A DNA stretch of 30,127 bases. Source: Deltaproteobacteria bacterium. GTDB taxonomy: Bacteria; Desulfobacterota_C; Deferrisomatia; Deferrisomatales; JACRMM01. The translations under genes were made by a program, and so were the position numbers. This document shows positions 21,816 through 28,341 of the stretch, piece after piece (the stretch's first letter is position 1; each line of letters starts with the position of its first letter). The notes under the pieces are model-generated. The model was not told where the DNA came from. It did not search any database and worked only from the letters and a program-made list of their open reading frames with translations. Where the stretch lies: positions 1-30,127 of the forward strand of contig JACRCS010000328.1 in the NCBI GenBank assembly GCA_016218905.1. The letters are read 5' to 3'.

Positions 21816-23213
21816 ATGCCGATCAGAAAACTGGATACGAGAGGAGCCGCTCTCTACTACGCGACCCTAGAGTCGATGTCGAGAGCGGAGCTTGAGAAGT
21901 ATCAGTGGGCACGCCTGAAGGCACAGCTCGATCATGTCTGGAAGACGAACCTGTTCTTTCGCAACCGGTTTGATGACCAAGGCATCACCCCGGACGACAT
22001 CAGGACCCCGGAGGACTACCGTAAGAAGGTGCCCTTGATGTCGAAGAAGGACCTACTCGCCGACCAGGTGGAGAATCCTCCCTACGGAGACCGGCTCGGG
22101 GTCCCCCTCGACAAGGTCGTCCAGACCCACCTGACGAGCGGTACCTCCGGGCTGGGCCAGGAGATCTACGGGTGTACCCGGGCGGACGTGGAGCATTTGG
22201 GCGGAACGTGGGCGGTGAACTACCACTGGATCGGCGTGCGCCCCGGAGACGCGGTGTTCCATTTCTGGCCCCTCGCGACGATGACCGCCGGGCTGGCGGC
22301 CATGCGGGGGCTGATGCAAAGCGGCGCCCGGTACTTCCTCGGCGCCTTCTTCGACACGAAGACGAAGCTCGAACTCATGAAGCGCTTCGATCCGAAGGCC
22401 ATCCTCACGGTGCCCGCGTATCTGACCACCCTCACGGAGACAGCGAAGGAGCTGGGTTTTGACTTCCGAAGGGACTTCCCGTCGCTCGAAGCCGTCATGA
22501 TCGCGGCCGGGGCGTATCCCGTGGGCTGGGCGAAGCAGATGGAGGAGACCTGGGGCGCCGCCATCTACGAACACTATGGCTCCACCCAGAAGGGCGCCGC
22601 CATCGCCATGAGCTGTGAAGCCGGCGTGTACGACGAGAACGGAAACCGCCGGCTGCTGCACCTGCTGGAGCCCTTCGTCTATGCGGAGGTTCTGAACCCC
22701 GAGACGTTGGAGCCCGTGAAGCCCGGCGAGGCCGGCGAGCTCGTGATCACCCCGCTCGAAAGAGAGGCGTCCCCGCTCCTGCGCTTTGCCACGGCCGACA
22801 AGGTGGTGCTCCGCAGCCACGCCGACTGCCCCTGCGGCCGTCCCTATGACGGCATCGAGGCGGGCATCATCGAGCGATACGACGACATGATCAAGATGAA
22901 GGGTATGAACGTCTGGCCCGCGGCCATCGATTCCGTGGTGTTCGCCAACGAGGGGGTCCTCGACTACCGCGGCAGGGTCTTCATGGCCGGTCGGGGCAAG
23001 GAGACCGTGGAGATGAAGGTCGAGTTCAAGAAAGACGTCCCCGCCGAGGAGAGGACGCAGACGCTGAGGGGCATCGCGGCTGCACTGCAGGAGAGGGTGG
23101 GCATCCGGATGGACGTCCACGAGGCTTTGGCGGACAGCATCGAACGAGTCCAGTTCAAGGGGAAGCGCTGGGTAGATGAGAGGATCCAGGGGTTGGACCG
23201 GAAGTCCATGTGA
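21816..23213 (+). CDS. PaaK-type CoA ligase, candidate 4-hydroxybenzoate-CoA ligase
   Basis: A 465-residue adenylate-forming enzyme of the phenylacetate-CoA ligase family. The ATP-binding loop is LTSGTSGLGQ (residues 106-115), the A5 motif YEHYGSTQKG, and the C-terminal hinge RYDDMIKMKGMNVWP (354-368), characteristic of PaaK. A cysteine-containing DCPCGRPYDG lies before the hinge, as often in this family. GAGG precedes the ATG; a TTG six bases earlier is in frame. Located between phenylphosphate synthase and carboxylase genes, it is the natural candidate for activating the carboxylation product 4-hydroxybenzoate. The characterised Thauera enzyme belongs to the benzoate-CoA ligase group, so this would be a non-homologous replacement. 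Substrate is inferred from position only. Confidence 0.85.
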   Translation: MPIRKLDTRGAALYYATLESMSRAELEKYQWARLKAQLDHVWKTNLFFRNRFDDQGITPDDIRTPEDYRKKVPLMSKKDLLADQVENPPYGDRLGVPLDKVVQTHLTSGTSGLGQEIYGCTRADVEHLGGTWAVNYHWIGVRPGDAVFHFWPLATMTAGLAAMRGLMQSGARYFLGAFFDTKTKLELMKRFDPKAILTVPAYLTTLTETAKELGFDFRRDFPSLEAVMIAAGAYPVGWAKQMEETWGAAIYEHYGSTQKGAAIAMSCEAGVYDENGNRRLLHLLEPFVYAEVLNPETLEPVKPGEAGELVITPLEREASPLLRFATADKVVLRSHADCPCGRPYDGIEAGIIERYDDMIKMKGMNVWPAAIDSVVFANEGVLDYRGRVFMAGRGKETVEMKVEFKKDVPAEERTQTLRGIAAALQERVGIRMDVHEALADSIERVQFKGKRWVDERIQGLDRKSM

Positions 23214-23254
23214 GAGCTCTTCCGTTTGGCACCGAGCTGACAGAGGTTTCGCGT

Positions 23255-23407
23255 ATGAATGAGACAGAGATCGCACAAAAGATCACGCTTCTCTTCGATG
23301 TGGCGAAGGAGCTGACCGACGCTCCGATTCCGGTCGTGCGGCAACGGGCAGAGGCGATTGTCGGGCTCCTGCAGGACTTGATGGTGACGGTGGTAGGCAC
23401 GGGCTGA
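23255..23407 (+). CDS. Small hypothetical protein (50 aa)
   Basis: An unrecognised 50-residue frame beginning MNETEIAQKITLLFDVAKEL with AGAGG 8 bases before its ATG. It lies 41 bases after the ligase and 51 before the first carboxylase gene. The composition is amphipathic and probably helical, with no Cys or signal peptide. The same frame is open back to a GTG at 23210, overlapping the ligase stop, which would give 65 residues. Position inside the operon suggests an accessory role in the carboxylase, but nothing in it shows one. Confidence 0.55.
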   Translation: MNETEIAQKITLLFDVAKELTDAPIPVVRQRAEAIVGLLQDLMVTVVGTG

Positions 23408-23458
23408 GACGGCCCGTTTGCGAGCCTAAAAAGTCGACTTACTTGAGGAGGTACGGTC

Positions 23459-24874
23459 ATGGCTGAGGATCTACGAACGTTTCTGAGCCGGCTGGAGGAC
23501 AACAACGAGCTGCGGAAGGTTCAGACCCCGGTGGATTGGGATCTGGAGATCTCCCACGTTTCCGCCGTCAACGAACGGAAGAAGGGGCCGGCGCTGCTCT
23601 TCAGCAACGTGAAGGATTGCCCGAACACGTCGATTCTGATGAGCGGCCTGGCGACGCCAAAGAGGATGGCCATCGCCCTCGGCAAGCCGCTGGACTACAG
23701 CCTCTGCCGGCTGGCGAGGGAGTGGTCGGAGATGACCTTCGACAAGGTCATCAAGGCCGTGAATGTCTCTTTCGGCCCCGCCCAGCAGAACGTGCTCGAG
23801 GGCCCGGACCTCGACTTGGGCCGCTTCCCCGCTCCCAAGTTCTTCCCCATGGACGGAGGCCGTTACATCGGCACCACGGTGTCGATCGTCACCAAGGACC
23901 CCGAGTCCGGGAAGATCAACGTCGGGACCCAACGCATGCAGTTGCACGACGCCCGAAGCATCGGCGTCTACTTCATGCCGGGAAAGACCGGCGAGAAGAC
24001 GCTCCTCAAATACAAGAAGCTCAAGCAGAAGATGCCGGTGACGGTCTTCATCGGCTGCGATCCCCTGATCTTTCTCGCGGGTTCGGCCATGGTCAAGGGC
24101 GCCTCCGTCTACGACATGGTGGGGTCGATCCGGGGTGAGCCGGTGGAGCTCCTCACGAGCGAGCTGACGGGCCTGCCCTTTCCCGCCAACGCCGAGCTCG
24201 TGATCGACGGCGTGGTGGATCCGGAGGACTTCCGAACGGAGGGGCCCTTCGGGGAATACACCGGCTACTACACCGAGGAGTTCCGCAAGGAGATCAAGAA
24301 GCCGTGGATCGCGGTCCAGCGGATCATGCACCGCAATAACCCGGTCCTGATGGCGACCACCCTCGGGAGATCGGTAACCGACGTCAACATGATCCTGGGC
24401 TTCATGCGCACCGCGACGCTCTGGAGCGAGCTCAGGGCGATGAGGCTCCCGGTCAAATCCGTCTACATGATGCCGGAGGCGTGCGGGAGGTTCTGGGCCG
24501 TCGTCTCCATCAAGCCGAGGCACGCGGGGGACGCCCAGCAGGTGGCCTCCGGGGTGTTGGCCACGGAGACGGCCGGCTACGGCACCAAGGGCGTCATCAT
24601 CGTGGACGAGGACATCGAGGCCGACGACCTGACCGGCGTCTTCTGGGCCCTGAGCACGCGCTACCACCCCTTCCGGGATACCGAGATCCTCAAGCGCGGG
24701 CGTTCCACCTCCGTGGATCCCTCCCTCCGCTGGGACGAGCGGATGATCACGTCCCGGATCATCCTGGACGCCACGACCCCGTACGAGCTCGAAGACAAGC
24801 CCGTGGAAATCAAGCTCGACGAGCAGATGCTGAGCCGGGTGAACGAGCGCTGGAAGGAGTACGGGATCGACTAG
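23459..24874 (+). CDS. UbiD-family (de)carboxylase, phenylphosphate carboxylase alpha/beta-type subunit 1
   Basis: A 471-residue UbiD-family protein, the size of the large subunits (about 53-54 kDa) of Thauera phenylphosphate carboxylase. UbiD active-site residues are visible: Asn154 and Arg159 in INVGTQRM, and the Glu pair Glu261 and Glu266 in TEGPFGEYTGY, with the spacing of the Arg-Glu-Glu triad of prenylated-FMN enzymes. The His that usually follows in the metal/prFMN site is not evident in SIGVYFMPGK. GAGGAGG precedes the ATG. It forms a pair with the next gene, 23 bases on. It would bind phenolate and CO2 to give 4-hydroxybenzoate. I cannot say which of PpcA or PpcB it is. Confidence 0.88.
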   Translation: MAEDLRTFLSRLEDNNELRKVQTPVDWDLEISHVSAVNERKKGPALLFSNVKDCPNTSILMSGLATPKRMAIALGKPLDYSLCRLAREWSEMTFDKVIKAVNVSFGPAQQNVLEGPDLDLGRFPAPKFFPMDGGRYIGTTVSIVTKDPESGKINVGTQRMQLHDARSIGVYFMPGKTGEKTLLKYKKLKQKMPVTVFIGCDPLIFLAGSAMVKGASVYDMVGSIRGEPVELLTSELTGLPFPANAELVIDGVVDPEDFRTEGPFGEYTGYYTEEFRKEIKKPWIAVQRIMHRNNPVLMATTLGRSVTDVNMILGFMRTATLWSELRAMRLPVKSVYMMPEACGRFWAVVSIKPRHAGDAQQVASGVLATETAGYGTKGVIIVDEDIEADDLTGVFWALSTRYHPFRDTEILKRGRSTSVDPSLRWDERMITSRIILDATTPYELEDKPVEIKLDEQMLSRVNERWKEYGID

Positions 24875-24897
24875 GCATCCCCACAAAGGAGAAGCGA

Positions 24898-26340
24898 ATG
24901 ATCTGTGACGACAACCGGCAGTATCTCGCGGAGCTCGCCAGGCACGGCGACATGGTCCGCATCGGCAAGGAAGTGGATTGGGATCTCGAGGCGGGCGCGA
25001 TCGTCCGGCGGGTCTGTGAGACCGGCTCCCCGGTGCCGCTCATGGAAAACATCCGCGGGTACCCCGGCTTCAGGATGTCCGGCGCCCTGCTGTCGACCTA
25101 CCACCGCCTCGCGGTCGCCCTCGGGCTCGACTTCGACACGCCGATCCCGGAGATCGGGAAGGCGTACACCAAGCGCACCGAAGGCGAGCCGATCCCCCCG
25201 GTCTTCGTGGACAAGAATAGGGCCCCTTGCAAGGAAAACATCCTGCTCGGCGACGACGTGGATCTGTTCAATCTTCCCCTTCCCATGGTCCACGACGGGG
25301 ACGGCGGCCGCTACCCGGGAACGTGGCACATCGTCGTCGCCCGGGACCCGGAGACCCAGGACATCAACTGGGGCATGTACCGGCTCATGGCCCACGATCG
25401 CAGGACGATGACGGGCCTGGTGCTGCCCTTCTCGGACATGGGGAAGATGTTCTACGGGAAGTGCGAGCCGAAGAACAAGGCGCTTCCGTTTGCGGTCGCG
25501 ATCGGCCCGGACCCTCTTTCGGCCATGGCGTCCTCGGCCCCCGCGAGCATTCCGGAGGACCAGTTCGCGGGCATGCTCCGCGGAAAGCCGGTGGAGATGG
25601 TCAAGTGCGAGACCGTGGACCTGGAGGTGCCGGCCCATTCGGAGATCATCATCGAAGGCCACCTCATTCCCAACGTTCGGCTCGACGAAGGGCCGTTCGG
25701 CGAATACGTCGGCTACCGCACCTCCCCGCGCGACAAGCGGAACGTGTACCGCGTGAACTGCATCAGCTACCGCAATGACGCGATCCTGACGATGGCGAAT
25801 ATGGGGATGCCCACGGACGAGGGGCAGCTCCTGCGATCGTTCTCCATGGCCTTGGAAATGGAGCGGCTGCTCAAGAGCCAGGGCATCCCGATCACGGGCG
25901 TCTACATGTATCCGGAGTCCACCCACCACCTGGTCGTGGTGGGCGTGAAGCCGGCCTACGCCAATATCGCCACCCAGATCGCGAACCTCGTCTTCGGAAG
26001 CAAGCTCAGCCCGTGGTTCTACTACGTGTTCGTCGTCGAAGACGACGTGAACATCTACAACTGGGCCGAGGTCATGCACACGTTCTCTACGCGGTGCCAC
26101 CCGGTCACGGGGATCCGGGTCTACGAGCACGGCCTCGCGAGCCCCGTCACCCCGTTCCTGGAGACGAAGGACCGGCTTGCGCTGAAGGGGGCGCAGGTCC
26201 TCTTCGATTGCACGTTTCCACTGCACTGGGACCCGAAGATCGACCGGCCAAGGCTGATGTCTTTCCGAACCGGGTACCCGGAGGAGATCGTCCGTAGAGT
26301 CGAGGAGAGCTGGACTGCCTACGGTTACAACAAGGTCTGA
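24898..26340 (+). CDS. UbiD-family (de)carboxylase, phenylphosphate carboxylase alpha/beta-type subunit 2
   Basis: A 480-residue paralogue of the preceding gene. Near the N-terminus it has VRIGKEVDWDLEAGAIVRRV. The triad counterparts are Arg162 in INWGMYRLM (with Asn157) and Glu264 and Glu269 in DEGPFGEYVGYR. As in subunit 1, the usual His after the Arg segment is not seen (TGLVLPFSDMGK). AAAGGAG precedes the ATG. The gamma subunit gene follows by 18 bases. Two UbiD proteins plus a 10-kDa and an 18-kDa subunit is the composition of the Thauera enzyme, which supports carboxylase rather than a generic UbiD decarboxylase. A UbiX-type flavin prenyltransferase is not encoded in the window and must come from elsewhere. 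Confidence 0.88.
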   Translation: MICDDNRQYLAELARHGDMVRIGKEVDWDLEAGAIVRRVCETGSPVPLMENIRGYPGFRMSGALLSTYHRLAVALGLDFDTPIPEIGKAYTKRTEGEPIPPVFVDKNRAPCKENILLGDDVDLFNLPLPMVHDGDGGRYPGTWHIVVARDPETQDINWGMYRLMAHDRRTMTGLVLPFSDMGKMFYGKCEPKNKALPFAVAIGPDPLSAMASSAPASIPEDQFAGMLRGKPVEMVKCETVDLEVPAHSEIIIEGHLIPNVRLDEGPFGEYVGYRTSPRDKRNVYRVNCISYRNDAILTMANMGMPTDEGQLLRSFSMALEMERLLKSQGIPITGVYMYPESTHHLVVVGVKPAYANIATQIANLVFGSKLSPWFYYVFVVEDDVNIYNWAEVMHTFSTRCHPVTGIRVYEHGLASPVTPFLETKDRLALKGAQVLFDCTFPLHWDPKIDRPRLMSFRTGYPEEIVRRVEESWTAYGYNKV

Positions 26341-26358
26341 GTCGAGGGAGATGAGCGA

Positions 26359-26619
26359 ATGCGCAACGTCTACCAGTATTTCATTCCCGGGCACCTGAGC
26401 GAGCTGAAGCAGGACGTGGAAACCGAAATGACCATCAGCAGCCTCGCCGAGGGCAAGTACAAGTACGAAGCGAAGATGGTCAAGGCGAAGATCTCCAGCG
26501 ACAAGGACAGGTACCCGGACGAGCTCTGGCTGCGGTTCATGAAGGGGCAGAAGCACATGGACCCCTGGTCGATCGACGTGACCGAAGAGGTGCAGGTGAT
26601 TCCCAAGGAGTTTCGCTGA
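26359..26619 (+). CDS. ppcC: Phenylphosphate carboxylase gamma subunit (small)
   Basis: An 86-residue protein of about 10 kDa directly after the two UbiD genes, matching the reported size of the Thauera gamma subunit. It begins MRNVYQYFIPGHLSEL and is strongly charged, with no signal peptide or Cys. The call rests on size and position rather than a motif. Odd feature: the last codons (PKEFR, stop) lie in an imperfect 14-bp tandem duplication. In another frame the bases after it encode a plausible continuation, KEFAGKNVKEGQSFWLNT. The protein may thus be shortened by a frameshift of about 18 residues, or its natural end may be here. Confidence 0.75.
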   Translation: MRNVYQYFIPGHLSELKQDVETEMTISSLAEGKYKYEAKMVKAKISSDKDRYPDELWLRFMKGQKHMDPWSIDVTEEVQVIPKEFR

Positions 26620-26632
26620 AGGAGTTCGCCGG
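26605..26632 (+). repeat. Imperfect 14-bp tandem duplication at the ppcC 3' end
   Basis: AAGGAGTTTCGCTG (26605-26618) is followed directly by AAGGAGTTCGCCGG (26619-26632). The first copy carries the ppcC stop codon. Removing one unit restores a longer frame ending at 26687. Confidence 0.6.
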
Positions 26633-26714
26633 AAAGAACGTCAAAGAAGGCCAGAGCTTCTGGCTCAACACAGTGTACACTTTCTGACGGGACCCAAACC
26701 CACCTCCTGTGGGG

Positions 26715-26742
26715 CGAGGGGCGGCGGGGATGCCGCCCCTCG
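26715..26742 (+). terminator. Hairpin upstream of the DUF120 gene
   Basis: CGAGGGGCGGC and GCCGCCCCTCG form a perfect 11-bp GC stem with a GGGGAT loop. There is no T-run. It ends 26 bases before the next start codon, so it could end operon C, attenuate read-through, or affect translation of the riboflavin-kinase-like gene. Confidence 0.55.
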
Positions 26743-26768
26743 GGCAGTTCCTGCGCCGGGAGAAGGAC

Positions 26769-27221
26769 ATGTCTGACATGCGCATCGTTGGGACCATCCG
26801 GGAGGGCGTCGGACGCGGTGCCTTCTTCACCCGCCTGGACTGGGTGGTCGAACAGTTCCGGCAGGCCATGGGTTTTGAGCCCTGTCCAGGCACGCTCAAC
26901 GTCTTGGTGCAGGAGGAGGACCACCTTCGGCTGACCTCACTCTGCGAAAACCCCGACTTCGAGCTCGTTCCGGACAGCCCCGACTTCTGCGCGGCAGCAG
27001 TCAAACGGGTTCGAGTCAACGGCATTCCGGCTGCCATCGTTGTGCCGAGCGAAGAGGTCCGGGTGCACGGCGCGGGCGTAGTCGAGATCATGGCCGAATG
27101 CCACGTCCGAGACACGCTGGGTCTTCGGGAGGGAGATTCGGTTGTCATCGAGATTTCGAAACGGGCTGATGGCCCAGGGAGCAGCCAGTGCGAGACGGCC
27201 CGCGCGGCGACACGGACATGA
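26769..27221 (+). CDS. DUF120 protein, CTP-dependent riboflavin kinase-like
   Basis: A 150-residue protein resembling the archaeal CTP-dependent riboflavin kinase (DUF120), which makes FMN from riboflavin. The pattern fits along its length: a glycine-rich start GTIREGVGRGAFFTRLDWVV, the signature GFEPCPGTLNVLV, and the C-terminal VEIMAECHVRDTLGLREGDS that corresponds to the archaeal EIIAP-LR-LGL-DGD segment. GGGAGAAGG lies just before ATG 26769. It follows the carboxylase genes, whose UbiD subunits need prenylated FMN, so a role in FMN supply to that cofactor is attractive. Sequence cannot show the nucleotide used, and a regulatory FMN- or nucleotide-binding role is the alternative. The C-terminal tail after EISKR is not conserved-looking. 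Confidence 0.72.
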   Translation: MSDMRIVGTIREGVGRGAFFTRLDWVVEQFRQAMGFEPCPGTLNVLVQEEDHLRLTSLCENPDFELVPDSPDFCAAAVKRVRVNGIPAAIVVPSEEVRVHGAGVVEIMAECHVRDTLGLREGDSVVIEISKRADGPGSSQCETARAATRT

Positions 27222-27224
27222 GCT

Positions 27225-27398
27225 TTGACGGGTCAAGCGAGGAGGGGAGCCAGGGCCGGGACGAAGGCGGAAGAGGAAATCAAGGCCGAGGCGCTCAGGG
27301 CCGGCGCGGTGTTGGCGGGGATCGCAGCGGTCGAGGCCGTGAACCGGTACGCGCCCCCGGGCCACCCCTCACCGACCCCGGCCGAAGTCCTCCCCGAA
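27225..27398 (+). pseudogene. Truncated N-terminal remnant, possibly QueG-like iron-sulfur reductase family
   Basis: Between the DUF120 stop and the 3' end of the LysR gene a frame reads EEEIKAEALRAGAVLAGIAA, then a PPGH segment and AEVLPE. This resembles the start of epoxyqueuosine reductase-type proteins (EIK-x-A-x-x-LGADLVGIA...APPGH...LLPG). It runs straight into the antisense of the LysR gene and loses all resemblance, so the rest of the gene is missing. GAGGAGGGG lies upstream but no good start codon follows it. The junction near 27390 is a candidate rearrangement breakpoint. The family call is weak. Confidence 0.38.
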
Positions 27399-28286
27399 GT
27401 GCTTCGCCAGGACGTCCAGAAACGCGGCGCAGGAGGGAGAGACCTCGCCCTCCCGACGGAGGACCACGTCGATTCCGATCTGGATCTCCCCTCCCGCCCA
27501 GGGGAGCACCGTGAGCTTCTGCTGGGCGACCTCCTCCTCCACGTTGGGCGAGAACATCAGCGCCACCGCCCCCCGCCGCTCGATGAGCTGCTTCACGTAG
27601 CTGACGTTATCCACCTCGGCCGCGATCTGCGGGGTGATGCCGCGCTTGCGGAACTCCTCGAGGACGATCGCCCTCGCGGCGGAGCCCTCGCCGTGGAGGA
27701 TGAGCGGCTGGCCCGCGAGGTCCTCCCAGTCCACCGCCGCCTTCTCCGCAAGGGTGCTGCCCGGGATCGAGACGAGGACCATCCGCTCCGCGTGGCGTAA
27801 GCGGTACACCTCCACGTCTCCGGGTCGGGCCGACAGGGACGCCACGAAGCAGAGGTCGTGCTGGAAGTCCCGCACCGCCTCGACGAGGCCGTGGGACGAG
27901 CCTTCCCGGACGACCACCCGCACGGTGGGGTAGAGCTCGCTGAAGACGCTGATGACGGGGAAGGCGTAGCCCGCGAGCGCCGGAACCAGTCCGATGCGCA
28001 GCGTCTTGGCCCTCCCATGGTGCTCGAGGAGCTCCTCCGCCCGGAGGGCCGCGCGATAGAGCTCCTCGGCGTGGGGGAGCAGCAGCTCGGCTTCCGCCGT
28101 GAGGCACACCCTCTTCCGCTTCACGTGGACGAGCTTCACCCCATAGGCTTTCTCGAGTTCCCGGAGCTGCATGGTCACGGCGGGCTGGGTGACGCAGAGC
28201 TTCTCGGCCGCGGAGGTGAAGCTCTTCTCGGTAGCGACGAGGTAGAAGGTGATCAGCTGGTCGAGGTGGACCCGAGGAAGCCGCAT
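27369..28286 (-). CDS. LysR-family transcriptional regulator
   Basis: A 305-residue LTTR of normal length. The N-terminal winged helix-turn-helix is clear (FYLVATEKSFTSAAEKLCVT, then QPAVTMQLRELEKAYGVKL). The co-inducer domain starts near KTLRIGLVPALAGYAFPVI. The start ATG at 28286 gives the standard N-terminus MRLPRVHLDQLITFYLVA; the longer open frame upstream reads through the neighbouring transporter region. It is convergent with the catabolic operon and 55 bases downstream of the MFS gene on the same strand, so it may be co-transcribed with the transporter. The effector is unknown. Its last few codons overlap a truncated remnant on the other strand. Confidence 0.93.
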   Translation of the reverse strand: MRLPRVHLDQLITFYLVATEKSFTSAAEKLCVTQPAVTMQLRELEKAYGVKLVHVKRKRVCLTAEAELLLPHAEELYRAALRAEELLEHHGRAKTLRIGLVPALAGYAFPVISVFSELYPTVRVVVREGSSHGLVEAVRDFQHDLCFVASLSARPGDVEVYRLRHAERMVLVSIPGSTLAEKAAVDWEDLAGQPLILHGEGSAARAIVLEEFRKRGITPQIAAEVDNVSYVKQLIERRGAVALMFSPNVEEEVAQQKLTVLPWAGGEIQIGIDVVLRREGEVSPSCAAFLDVLAKHFGEDFGRGR

Positions 28287-28341
28287 GGCGTCGCCTCGCG
28301 TAGAGAACGGATGCCCTTCCGACGGGCGGCTGCAATGCGCC

